From: Coriaria nepalensis
Taxonomy: Eukaryota; Streptophyta; Magnoliopsida; Cucurbitales; Coriariaceae
Assembly: GCA_027186245.1 (NCBI GenBank)
Contig: CP114483.1
Coordinates: forward strand, 30,262,642-30,326,641
Length of the DNA: 64,000 nucleotides
Direction of reading: 5' to 3'
The stretch's first letter is position 1. The number at the start of each line of letters is the position of its first letter. The translations under genes and the position numbers were made by a program. Of the stretch, positions 50,137 to 61,398 are shown one piece after another. Under the pieces are notes generated by a model. The model was not told the DNA's origin. It did not search any database and was given only the letters and a program-made list of their open reading frames with translations.

Positions 50137-50330
50137 TTTTTATATTTATGATGAAGTTTAATGTCAAATATATATTTATAATATTTTCTTTCTTGACAAA
50201 ATATGAGATTATAATATGTATAATACGAGTAATTACAATAATTTTTATATTTATAATGAAGTTTAATATGCAACCTATATACCAAATGCATATATATAAT
50301 ATTTTCTTTCTTGACAAAATATGAGACTAT
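50137..50330. repeat. tandem duplication of a 105-118 bp unit
   Basis: tttttatatttatgatgaag at 50137 recurs at 50242, and attttctttcttgacaaaat at 50183 recurs at 50301. The unequal spacing (105 and 118 bp) shows an indel in one copy. Confidence 0.85.
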
Positions 50331-51381
50331 AATGTAATGTGTATAGATTCTTTTGGGCAAATATAATATGTATTGATTAACTAACATCTATATTATAATA
50401 TTAAAAGGAAAAATGTAAGTTTATGAGGGAGTTTTCCGAATGTCACTTTCACTTGCTTTTGCATGGGAAACAAAATTTTAGGACAAAAATATGAAAATCT
50501 TTTATTGGAATATGATTTGTGTATTATTTTTATAATAAATAATTAAAATCTTAATATTTACTAAAATCAAATATATATAACATGATTTAATTTTTTAGAT
50601 TATAGGAATAACGCTTAAATTATACTCATATAAATTTTTTTCCAAAAATACTTGCTTATATTTAGTTATATATTTAGCTGTGTACCACATTTTCTTACAA
50701 ATTTCTACTAAGATTTTATATATATTATCGTGAATTTTTCATTAATAAATGATACATTAATTATCAGATCCGATATCTGATCTATCTTATTATAAATTTA
50801 AAATTCAATATATTTTAATCATTCTTCTTTTCAAACTCACTATCAATCTTTCCACCGCAACCCCATCACAAACTCTTTTGCCTCACGTCTATCGGTACCA
50901 TCCAAATCTAATCGCTTGAAGGAGGGATGAAAATAAATAAGAAAAAATTTGGAGGAGAATTTAGAAAATATGTGGTAATTTTTTATTTTTTATTTTAATC
51001 TAAAAAATTAAACTATTCTACTTTTGAAAGTTAAAGGAAATTGATTGACTCAATTATAGGTAAAAGGATGAAAATACCAAGATAAAAAACGTTATTTAAC
51101 CTTAATTGCATGCGTTTTTCAAAATTATCTATAGGGAAGCAAAAGATAGCAAAGCGAACATACAAAACAAATTGAGATCAACTAATTATCCTATTTAAAA
51201 ATATTGAATAACAAAATCTTAATTAATAAACTACAAAATTATATTATTTTTCTAAATTATACCTATTAAGTTTTTTTTTTTTTTCTATGCCAATTGAAAT
51301 ATAAGATGATCATATCAATTATGAAATTTTAAAAAATAAAATAAAATAAAAAAACCTTAATATAATAATTTTTAACAAACT

Positions 51382-51384
<3 letters not shown>

Positions 51385-51424
<40 letters not shown>
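51385..51424. repeat. 40-base T run
   Basis: Uninterrupted T homopolymer. Confidence 0.95.
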
Positions 51425-51429
<5 letters not shown>

Positions 51430-52109
51430 TCTGACTAACTATATCAATCACTGATAGCAGCAACACATAAACCTAATAAAGAACAAAATGGTCATATTGT
51501 CTTAAAGAAAGAGAAGGAAGCCCATGAACTGATATTATATATATATAAACTGATATAACTGCAAGTGGAATGAAGGTGCAGAGTGCAGAACATAGTTCCA
51601 AAGACCAACATCAATGCCAGTCATTCTCTGACATTTATTATATGTATTAAAAATAATTATAGGATGGAGAGAAGAAAGTATGAATGTTGGATTAGGATTT
51701 TCCCTACGCCTCTATACAGTGGATCTGTTCGTCTATTTGAAGCATATATATAGCTTCCTCACCAGTCACCACCCATCTCCATCTCTCCATTATTTTCCCA
51801 TTCTTTATTATTTTTATCCATTAGATAACGAATAGTTTACCAATACCTTATAAGGATCCTCATCCTGCATGCACATTTCCATATATAAGATATGCATATG
51901 GTGGGAGTGGGACCTTACTCTTATAGTACAGTAAAATTTGATAAATTAATATTATTAATATTAAGAAAATTTATTAATTTAATAAAATATTAAATTATCA
52001 TTAAAATTTAGTATTTATTTTTAAATTGAGATAATGAAAATTATTATTTAATCGAAATTATTAATTTATTAAAATTCTATTATATTTTCAAATATGAATC
52101 TCTAGTTTA

Positions 52110-52143
<34 letters not shown>

Positions 52144-52897
52144 ATCTTGATTTTCAGAAAATTTATAAAAATATATATTTTTTGAAATATTACAGAAATT
52201 GTAAATTGGACAGAGCTAGAAAAAAAAAATTAAAAAAAGGTAAAATGTATTAAATAAAAATTAGGTTAGACAAAAATAAATTTTTAATTAAAGTATTAAG
52301 GATTAAATATAATTTAAAATAATAATAATAATTTTAACTAAAAATACTAATTTTTAAAAAAGTTGAAGTGGTACAATACCCTACTACACTCTTGAGCCTT
52401 AGCTCCACCAGTAATCGAGTATATGTAATACTTGTGAGTTGTGAGAGTTGATATGAACTCCATACGCCACACAAGACCCACCATCCACTCTCATAAGTAT
52501 TGCATATACCCAATGAACTGGATATAGGGAAAAAAAAATTTGGTGGACCTAGTTTATATTAAGAACTGTTCACGAGTCTAATAGAAATTAATTAGTTTTA
52601 TAATTAGTTTTAAAAAGAAAAATAATGATATATATAGCAGATTTTTGTTTGACTGATCTACAAATCCACTCATTGTAATATAGGTCCACAGCTATATATA
52701 TATATACGACTAAGTTTTAAGTGCGTATTCTTTAGTTTGTAATGCAATTTAATGAGATAATTGTACAGAAGTATATAGAAGGTATGGAGAAGATCTGTGT
52801 AGGGCTTTGTGAGGAGGATTGATAAGGAAGGACCCATCCGGCAATAATGGAAGATTTTAAATGGTCTACATTGAATCTATGAGTTTATGTATATCCT

Positions 52898-52975
52898 AAT
52901 AAATTAGTTCCTTCAAATTATGGGGCAGTTCAAGAATTAATAAATTAGGTCCTTCAAATTATGGGGCAGTCACAT
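52898..52975. repeat. 41-bp tandem duplication
   Basis: aataaattag(t)tccttcaaattatggggcagt occurs at 52898 and 52939 with one mismatch. Confidence 0.9.
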
Positions 52976-53869
52976 GTGAAATGAACCCACAAATCCAAAA
53001 CTAATCTATGAATTGACCTGCATGATAACGTTTCTTTCCTTTCATTTTGTATTCTGTCTTTAACAATATGGAAACTTTCTTACTAACCCTTTCCCATGAA
53101 CCTAAACAGTCCTCTTATCTGTCGTGTGTAAACGCTTTGCTTAATTCAATCTTGTCATGGACTAGTATTTTCTATCATTGTACAAAAATAAGAGATCCAT
53201 ATGTTATTTCTTAATAGTGGTAGATTGATTGTCAAATGTGCGAAGAAAATCTACTTATGACTAAATAAGGAAACTAACAATAGTTACCAGGAATCGACAT
53301 TATAGATAGATGCATACTTATGGGGAAGGCGATCCATATGCGCATTTTCTTGTTACAATAATTGCACTATTATTTACTCTCCTCCGGAGTTAAGTATGCT
53401 ATTCAATGAAGATAAAATAGGAATTAAGGATGTATAAAGTCTGATTCAGTAGAACCAGATCCGGATCCCATACTTTTTTTTTTTTTGGTTGGAAGTTCTT
53501 AGTGGAGAATGTTCATTGTTTAACTTTATAGATATCCAAGACTTACAATTTTAGATTTAAAACTTGAAATTATCAACTTATTATTAAGAGATTATTTTTT
53601 TATATGTTACTATCATATATGACAATATTGCAACTTAGTGTTACATGTATGAGTTATAATCATAATATGGACAAATCAATTATAATTTGAATAACATAAT
53701 TACCAAAAATGTCAATTTATCAAGTAAATTTTACTTACAAAAGAGTAACAAAATCATCTTGTAAACATCATAACAAGAGTTCATAATTTCAAATCCACAA
53801 AATAATAGGAAAGTTTATAATTCAAATATCACAAAAATATCTAGTCATCGATGGTTAATGCCTCAATAG

Positions 53870-55828
53870 CACCGACTAAGGTAAATGATAAACCTGAAGT
53901 CCAACTCTGTACACAGATAAGCCCCTCTATCTAGTTAGTAATCGTACGACCACTTGTACTAAATGTGGACTCTAAAACGACTGTGGATACTGGTATGACT
54001 AACATATCTCTAGCAATTTGTCTCAGTATCAAATATTCATCTATATTTTTCTTCCACCACTGTAAGATGCCAAAGGTCAGCTTGAAATTTTTTACCCGAA
54101 TACCATTATCCAAGCAATCGTCCACCTCAATATGTTATGGTGTATCATCAATATTCTCTGCCTCATAATAGAAATGATTAATATAATCTTGAGAATCGGG
54201 TTGCGAGCTTTGAAAAGATTATGTTTGCTTGAACAATGATCCTAATTGAGGCAAAGTGAGGTCAGGAGCTTCCGCCTCAGCTGCATAAATGTCGTATAAC
54301 ATCTGCGACAAATAACATGCCTCTCTAATCATCATATCAACTTTTTCTTTGTCTTCATAAAGTGTTTCGATAACCGAGGTAAGATATTTCATCTTGCTGC
54401 GGGAATCCAATAACATCTGATGCAAGCAACTACATTCATATACTTTTGATCAATCCAATACTTCTTCGATTTAGCTTGCATATCCTTTATCACTTTCTCC
54501 ATTTGATCGACTCCGTCTATTGCTACACATCTGATCAATTTTTGGATGAGAAACATTTGTTGGCAATAGGACTATTAGTAGTAGATAACTTCTTTATGGC
54601 AGTCAAAAAATCTCAAGAATCGTATGTACAAATCTACCACAGCTTAATCGTGCTTCTCAAGAGCGTCCTCGGATGATGAATAAAAAATCCCCATCCTACA
54701 TCATGGATTCGTTATAAAAAAATTATACATATATATATATATGAGTTATTTACCTAGCAATTGAAAATATAAATGAACTTTACATAGAAAATGCATGGCG
54801 ATAACGAGCAGCCTTCTCAATCATGATGTATGTTGAGTTCCACCTACTCGTCGTATCCGCCCAAATTATTTTGGTTGAAAGTGAGGCATTACCATTCACA
54901 ACACTTTTAGAAGTCTCTCTCTCATTCAGGGGAAGAATGAATATACCTCACAGCTTTACGAACCTTCTCAATGGAATTGTTTGATGTTAACAAACCTTCT
55001 TTAACAATTAAATTTATAATATGGCAAGCACACCTATAATTAGATAAATCACAATTAGTGAAAAAAAAGCTCTTTGAAGTTACAAAAATAAAAGTCTCAA
55101 AGTAGATAAAATACCTGAAAACCATGTAACGTCCGACAATTAATAGCTGCCTAGACCCAAGTAAGTTTCTCAAGTAGTCAATGGCTACATTATTTTCCGA
55201 AGCATTATCAACCATCACGTACCCGATACACTCTATACCTCAATCACGTATAATTCCTTAGAGCACATACCCAATCGTGAGGACCGTGTGGTTATCAATA
55301 TTCTTGAAAGCAGTTACTTTCTTGTGAAGCTGCCAAGTCTTATCGATGTAGTGGGTTGTGACAAACATGTATCTCACATATTGAACTAATGTCCATATAT
55401 CAGCGGTGAGAGATATCCGACCATCAAACTTTTTAAAAGATTTTTGAAGCTTTACTTTCTCTTCTTCAAATTTTTTCATTAATTCATGTGAAATTGTGCA
55501 CCGTGATTGTTTCTCGATACGCGGATGAATTGTGAACATGAGATTAAGGAAACTAGGGTGCTTAACTATATAGAAGGACATCTTTGCTTCGATCACCCAC
55601 CGCAGATGAGGTGCCCGATGTCATGCTATCCACATATGATAGCACATCTAAATAATGTTTGCACGTCACAGTTTCGTGATATCCCGATTAAAACTGGCCA
55701 ATACGATATTATTTTTCCTTTATTTCTATAACACCTATTATGCCCTCGGTCGGAGGAGTTAGATTATTGTTCGGCCTATTTTCATCAATTAAGGAATCAT
55801 CTAAGGATGAAGAATCGTCACTGTGCAT
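53870..55828 (-). pseudogene. hAT-family transposase (BED/RNase H/dimerization type), decayed
   Basis: The frame begins MHSDDSSSLDDSLIDENRPN at 55828. A degraded DNA-binding part follows, and then the catalytic region: FKKFDGRISLTADIWT (about 55390-55440), the MFVTTHYIDKTWQLHKK stretch and MVDNASENNVAIDYLRNLLG (near 55170-55220), which holds the usual Asp. CACHIINLIVKEGL lies near 55000-55040. The C-terminal dimerization motif is ILRQIARDMLVIPVSTVVLE and STFSTSGRTITN (53931-54050). These are signatures of plant Ac/RICESLEEPER-type hAT transposases. Many stops and at least two frameshifts, plus an unspliced or inserted AT-rich patch near 54700-54770, make it non-functional. It sits leftward of a PPR fragment on the same strand. 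Confidence 0.9.
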
Positions 55829-56189
55829 GTCCTATAACATAAACATAAGATGTCAATGACATATAATATAAATATCACCATCTACAAACCCCACCATTTG
55901 TGAAATTGACATTTTCGGGGTTTGTGGCACCTTCTTCTGCTAGTAATAGGTGATGGTAGAAGAGATTTTCCAATTTGCTGACAAATTACTAGAGTAAAGA
56001 AAAAAAAATAGCTTCAAGCTAGCGGATTGAGTTTGATGATAAAAGGTTACATATAAATTATGAAAATGTAAAAGATAGCTTAGATTTCCTATGTGGGCAT
56101 TTGAGTAACAATCACACTGAGCGAAGCTCTTAACAGGAAGCTTCATCAACCTAAAGTTCCATTTTTCCTCTATAAAATTTTAGAAGAAG
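55829..56189. other. spacer between hAT transposase and PPR fragment
   Basis: No recognised coding sequence. A minus ORF at 55940-56149 may be a more diverged continuation of the PPR fragment, but shows no clear repeat. Confidence 0.35.
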
Positions 56190-56567
56190 AATCAAAGTCT
56201 TATCTAACAAACCCCTTTTGTAATATAGCCAGAAATCCAACAACTATAGAAAACAACATAAAAGGCTAATCTACAAGGAGCACTAACCATAGAGGTATAA
56301 GTCACAATATTGGGCTGAAAATGGCCAAAATTTATGGCATTTTCAAAAAAACTTCAATGTAAATTCTAGTTGTACGATTTTACAAAACCCGAAAATTACA
56401 TAATTGCATACAAAGCTATCAAAAGGGTAATTCACATCTTCACCATTCATCAACTCTAGAATCTCAATTACTCTATCCATCTTCCCTTGAGAGCTAAATC
56501 TGTGAATTAAGAACCAAAAAGTGAAGGAAGAAGGCAAAATATCATGGCTTGTCAGGCAATCACGTAG
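56190..56567 (-). pseudogene. pentatricopeptide-repeat (PPR) gene fragment
   Basis: Minus-strand reading begins LRDCLTSHDILPSSFTF, continues LIHRFSSQGKMDRVIEILEL and FVCNYVIFGFCKI, and ends its frame at KFF. A run of seven T adds a base and shifts the frame. In the new frame ENAINFGHFQPNIVTYTSMV and later FYSCWISGYITKG continue the same PPR array, with about 20 codons missing before FYS. The segment closely resembles repeats in a mitochondrial P-type PPR protein of the At5g57250 kind, recalled from family knowledge. It covers roughly three repeats, without start or end of the parent gene. It lies between the hAT transposase start and the presumed element end. Confidence 0.78.
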
Positions 56568-56869
56568 GACGAACAGAAATGGGTAGAGCTAAACTTTAAT
56601 TTCTACCAATTAAAGGAAGTGATGGAGAGTTCTCTTACTGATCAATGAATTACAAAGCCAAATGCTCGTGGGCATTGAGACTAGAAATCTCAACCATATC
56701 AGCTTCTTCTAGCGATAAGAATGTTTCTCTCTCTGGATTCCTAGTAGGTCCTTCTCCGAAACAAACTTGACAAATCGGCGCCTCCTTGAGCTCCAGTGAC
56801 TACATTCCTCGCCTGCCAAGAGAAGAGACAAGAGAGATGAGAGAGAGAGTTCTATCCATTTTTAGGTTT

Positions 56870-57022
56870 TTTTTTTAATTAAGTCAAATTCGGATATATC
56901 TATTCGGATCTATCCGAATCGAATCCAAAAAATTAAAATATATTAAGGATCTGATTCAAAATATTCATTTTCAAAAAATCTGCTCGAATATCAAAGAACG
57001 AGATCTGAAAGCACAATCCTAA
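56870..57022. mobile_element. probable subterminal region of the hAT element
   Basis: A dense cluster of CGGAT/ATCCGA/AGATCTG motifs in both orientations (ttcggatatatc, ttcggatctatccgaatcga), ending agcacaatccta. This is a degraded form of the TGCTCATCCCTA end of the MITE at 27808-28151. The opposite end and target duplication could not be fixed. A CCAGATCCGGATCC cluster at 53457-53470 is a candidate left subterminal part. Confidence 0.45.
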
Positions 57023-57436
57023 TAGTAGAGGCTCTTTCTAACTTTGTTAGTCACCTACTGTCTTACTTTCTAACCTAATCATTATCAATTATATGCGATT
57101 GATGTGGAAAAAATTAAGTTGAAATTTATGAGAAGATACTCATGATCTACTCTTTAGTTACTTCGATTAAGATTTTTTTTTCCTTTTGGACGGATAATTA
57201 GAAAGAAATAGACAATTTAGGTTACATAAATCATACTATTTACAAGAGACTTTGTATTTTGGGAAGGAACACCAACACTTTCAATCCCTTATTATCCGCG
57301 GAATGTTCACTTATAAAAAAATGGATGTAAGAGTGCACAACCTAATAAATACATTCAAACAAAATCGCATCAGAGCAAGAACTCAATTTTTGACTCTTCT
57401 AGTGCTTTATATCTTGGGGGTTACTTGGGACGCGCC

Positions 57437-57442
57437 CACGTG
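57437..57442 (+). promoter_or_regulatory. G-box (CACGTG) in the CIB-like promoter
   Basis: ccCACGTGgc lies 269 bp upstream of the ATG and about 180 bp before the TATA box. G-boxes are bound by bHLH and bZIP factors, so feedback or light regulation is possible. Confidence 0.6.
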
Positions 57443-57616
57443 GCGGTCATATCAATGGGACCCACTGCCCATGGCCCTCCGTAATGGATACGTTCCATAT
57501 AGCCCTCAACCACCCTGGCCCCATTCGCCCTCTCTCTTTCTCTTTCATAATAATTCCGACCAGAAGTTGGGTCCTTCCGCCATAAAACCGCCTTCCTTTG
57601 TACGCAGATTCTACTC

Positions 57617-57624
57617 TATATATA
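57617..57624 (+). promoter_or_regulatory. TATA box of the CIB-like gene
   Basis: TATATATA lies 89 bp before the ATG and is followed by a C-rich leader. Confidence 0.7.
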
Positions 57625-57705
57625 CCCCCACCCCTCTCCCCCCTCCTTTTAACCCTATAAATCCTCTTTATTCCGATTCACTCAGTTTAGTTATATTCTG
57701 AACTA

Positions 57706-59780
57706 ATGACCGGAGCATCACCCGAAATGTCAAACTTTCTGAACACTGCCGGAAAATGTAGTGACATGACAGTTTTTGAGAGGCAGAGGACAACCCTGAA
57801 ATGGCAGCAGGAACAAGAACATCTCCTCCACCGTCATGATTACTATAATGGCAATGAATTTGACAGTGTCTTCTACTTGCCAAATAATCCGCGTCGGGTT
57901 GATAACTTTGCAGGTCTGGTGGGCTCTAGTTTTGAGTTGGGATATGGGTTGCCTGAATTGGGCAAGTTTGAAATGCACAATTTGAGGTTCCTAAATGAGA
58001 ATATTATTAATAATTATCCTCAGTGTGAAGTTCCGACAACCTCAACCTCAACTGTAGTTAGCATGGAGAACTCCAAGAAGAGGAAGAGTGATAAAATGCA
58101 GAGCACTACTACTAAGGTGAGCTTTTTTCTTTTTCTTTTTTTTGCTGGTACATAAATGTAATAGAAACCACAAAAGTTCTGATGAGTGTGATTTTTCCAG
58201 GTGTATACTGAGAATGTGAGAAAAGAGAAGAGGATAAAAGGATATGAAGAAGAAGAAGAGTCGAAGATTACAAACCAAAACAGTTGCAGAAACAGAGAAG
58301 TTTCTGGTGATGAATCAAAGGAGAATTCGAAGGCGTCCGGGGTTCCAAAGCCGGATTTTATTCATGTTCGGGCTCGAAGGGGTCAAGCCACTGATAGCCA
58401 CAGTCTAGCTGAGAGAGTAGGGATTTTATTTTTTTTATTTTTCCTCTACTGGCTCTCTTTCTTCTTCCTTTAGCTTAGTGACCAGTATATCAATCATGTA
58501 GGATATAGATCAGGATCTAGTGACCAGTATATCAATCACAATATCAATCATGTAGGATATAGATTTAACAATATATGTGAAGCAGAAAAGATGACTTGAT
58601 TTCTTCTTAAGAAGAAAAAGGGGTGTGATCACAACTATGATATCTTGAATTAATGCAGGTAAGGAGAGAGAAAATCAGTGAGAGAATGAAGTACTTGCAA
58701 GATTTAGTACCAGGGTGCAACAAGGTCACAGGGAAAGCTGGAATGCTAGACGAAATCATTAACTATGTTCAGTCTCTTCAACAACAAATAGAGGTAATAA
58801 CCAAAACCGGTTCTTGTCAAGCTCTAATAATTGTACTTTGTTGTCAATTTTTTTCTTAATTGTACTCTAATAATTTTCTTTTCTTGCTCTAAACAGTTCT
58901 TATCGATGAAATTAGCAATCGTAAATCCAAGTCTAGATTTCAATACGGATTTACTATTTCCCAAAGAGGTAAAAAACAAAAAAGAAGACATTCTTAGAAT
59001 CTCAGAACCAACCCATGAGTTTATGCCAATGGCATTTTAGATCAATCTGCTCCTTAACTCAGAATTCCCATGAAAATATTAGGTGATTCCACTTTGCTCG
59101 ACTAGTTTTCCATCAGAAACAACTAATCCAGGTTACCTCCAATTCAATCCAACAGACATGGGGACGAGTCTTGACTCACTCTGCTTCACAGTAATTACCT
59201 CTTCCCTCTTTTTTTTTCTATTGTTTTTTCTTTCTTCTTTTTGTTCCACTAGTTCCTTTATTCTCACATTGATTCTACTTAAACGTGAAGCAAAATCAAA
59301 CTTATCTGTCAACCTGGAATTCAGACATACAAAGTCTTAACAATATGGGAACAGATCAAAAAACAAGATCAACAACGTTTCCAGCACAGCACCCATATAC
59401 AGGTAGGATAACAATTTCAATGTCTTGTCAATTGTACTTGTCTTAGTGTCACATCATGAGTTAAGGGTACAAGATATAAAGTAAAGTGGATTTCTAACTA
59501 ATGATTGAGTCATATGGGACCCCACCGATGCTAATAATTTAGGGGATGCAACCTAATGTGAAGTTTGATTAAGAGAACTGATATATGCTCTCATTCTGAT
59601 TCATGGTTATGAATCATTACCTCTACCAATTTCCATCTAAAGCGCTCTATTTCTGCATATTGATTATTGAATCTAACATGGCATAAAATGGAAAAGAAAA
59701 AAATATTTGAATCTAAACGCTCTGACCTGGTTTTCGCAGATTCCATTGAGGCAGCCAACGAGCTAAAGATGGGGAGTTGA
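57706..59780 (+). CDS. bHLH transcription factor, CIB/BEE (bHLH63-like) group
   Basis: Seven exons join in frame to 364 residues: 57706-58116, 58201-58416, 58659-58793, 58897-58968, 59083-59190, 59291-59402 and 59740-59780. All introns are GT..AG. The N-terminus has [17 protein letters not shown], typical of this group. A Lys-rich region with SKKRKSD could serve as a nuclear signal. The bHLH domain covers residues about 192-255: [38 protein letters not shown] and [20 protein letters not shown], followed by [15 protein letters not shown]. The last exons give [17 protein letters not shown] and end KMGS. Relatives bind E/G-box DNA as dimers in the nucleus, act in cryptochrome-dependent flowering and brassinosteroid growth responses, and work with CRY2 or related bHLHs. 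Exon 6 start was chosen because it keeps the WNSDIQSL tail in frame. The gene appears intact. Confidence 0.92.
58477..58564. repeat. duplication within intron 2 of the bHLH gene
   Basis: agtgaccagtatatcaatca occurs at 58477 and 58519. atatcaatcatgtaggatat occurs at 58487 and 58541. It does not touch the splice sites. Confidence 0.9.
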
Positions 59781-60339
59781 ATCATTTTATCAAAACCATA
59801 TAATTTTCGGATGAGTAAATTCCATGAAGTGCCTATACGATTATTCTTTTTGCTCTCCAGATGAATTGAGAAACAATTAGGTAATATATTGTATGTATAC
59901 GTGTCCACAATTCAAATTCTATGAACATCAATATGCTTGCACTGTGCCGTACTCGATGTCAAATTCATTAATTTAATTACTATTGGGGCAAAGAGGGGGA
60001 TAATTGTTAAATTTAAAATATGAGGAGAGTAAAATATGTATGGGATGTATTAACATTCTTCCAAGACTGATACAAAGACTCAGTCAAAGAAAATCGATGG
60101 TAGAAAGAGCATTATACAACAAAAATATAGGCAAAATCATATGCTAGTTCTTGCAATATCTTACAATCCAGAAATGATACACAAACAAAAACAGATTACA
60201 GCAATATTTCAGGACTTACTAATGTACTTATCCAAGTGACCGCATTTTAGATCAATGACTTGTCTCCCGCCTCTGCCCACAAGATTGTATGGTATTTAGT
60301 CCCTTAAAATCTTAACCGTGATAGTTGGATCATTTCATT
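59781..60339. other. spacer between convergent bHLH and USP loci
   Basis: It must hold both 3' UTRs. No other gene is seen. Confidence 0.5.
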
Positions 60340-61398
60340 TCATTTTAAAGAAGCATTAATATTACCTTTTCCAGGGACGATTATAACAGGTGCTGATTTA
60401 CAATGGTGGAAGCAATACTCGGCCACACTTCCCTGCAGAACACTAAAACAATAAAACCATTAAATTCCAGAAGTGAGAGAGAGAGAGAAAGAATACCTTT
60501 AAATTAAGTTCCTGCCTCTAGTGCCCATGACCCCAGCAGCACACTTAATTCTCTCTGCTTTCTTGCAGCTCGCCTTCCCGGCATCTCTTTCTACCATCTG
60601 AGCCATAGTTCTTACCTATTTCCATCCATATCATTTTGATATGTACATATACAAAGTTAGAAGTTACCAACCATATCAATTCTTAATTATACACTCAATA
60701 ATGTTATCATGCTATCAGCTAGCATCAAAATGTTGATCTCCTCACTGCAACCTCCACTACGATAGAACCCGACAATGAGTTTACGAAGACTTCGAGTAGT
60801 GCGAGATAGGAACTAGTCAACATTGTCTTAACTTTCTAACAGACTCAATACTAATCACTGTTCGATCAAATTGACTGAAAAGTGCAGCTTACGTAACTTG
60901 ACCTAGAAATTTTTTTCAAGATGATCGTCCGCTCATCCGCTACGTACAGAATTGAAAGAATTATATAGCATAAACACTCACCATGGCAACTTTAAATCCC
61001 TCAACTGCAAGCTTCTCCATCAGCTGCTGCGTAGCGTCATACACTACCCCATTCTTCGAATCTTCGTAAATAACAAATTTAGAATTAAAGGGAAAGAGAA
61101 CTCAGGAAAAAAGGAAAAAAAAAATCCCCCAAAACAACGACTAGTGGGATAAAAATTACGACTGAACAGTCTGAACCTGAAATGGCATGGAGAAGGTGGA
61201 TCGTATCGGCGAGTCTGTAGAAATGGATAAGAGCCCAATCAAAACCGTGATTGCTGTTACGGCCCTGATCGACAGCGATGAGAATGTCTCTGCCGCGCCT
61301 TCTCTCTCAAGCTCAGGTTCAGGCACGACTGGGACCAGAGAAGGTAGCAGAACTTCTCTCTAGCTATACTCTTCCACATCCTCCACTACTGGCTCCAT
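60340..61398 (-). pseudogene. universal stress protein (USP) gene, recently broken
   Basis: Four minus-strand exons keep good splice sites: 61177-61398, 60982-61061, 60497-60615 and 60340-60442. Exon 1 starts MEPVVEDVEEYS, then hits TAG at codon 13. It continues REVLLPSLVPVVPEPELERE and changes frame before RGRDILIAVDQGRNSNHGFD and WALIHFYRLADTIHLLHAIS. Exon 2 gives GVVYDATQQLMEKLAVEGFK. Exon 3 gives ERDAGKASCKKAERIKCAAG and VMGTRGRNLI, then TAA. Exon 4 gives SVLQGSVAEYCFHHCKSAPV and IIVPGK. The ATP-binding signature of the family (G-2X-G-9X-G-S) is intact except for the TAA inside it, where relatives have Gln. USP proteins are small stress-related nucleotide-binding proteins. Two stops and a frameshift argue for loss of function. 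Restart from an internal ATG would lack the first beta strand. Confidence 0.85.

Larger units (their letters stand above)
48691..53865. other. gene desert with microsatellites
   Basis: AT-rich. It holds (AT)n at 48845-48869, a duplicated segment at 50137-50330, a 40-base T run at 51385-51424, (TA)n at 52112-52142 and a 41-bp tandem duplication at 52898-52975. I see no coding similarity. Short ORFs here are AT-rich frames. Confidence 0.5.

Noticed and set aside
50114..50387. Mirror ORFs on both strands
   Set aside because: They come from an AT-rich duplicated segment and have hydrophobic low-complexity translations.
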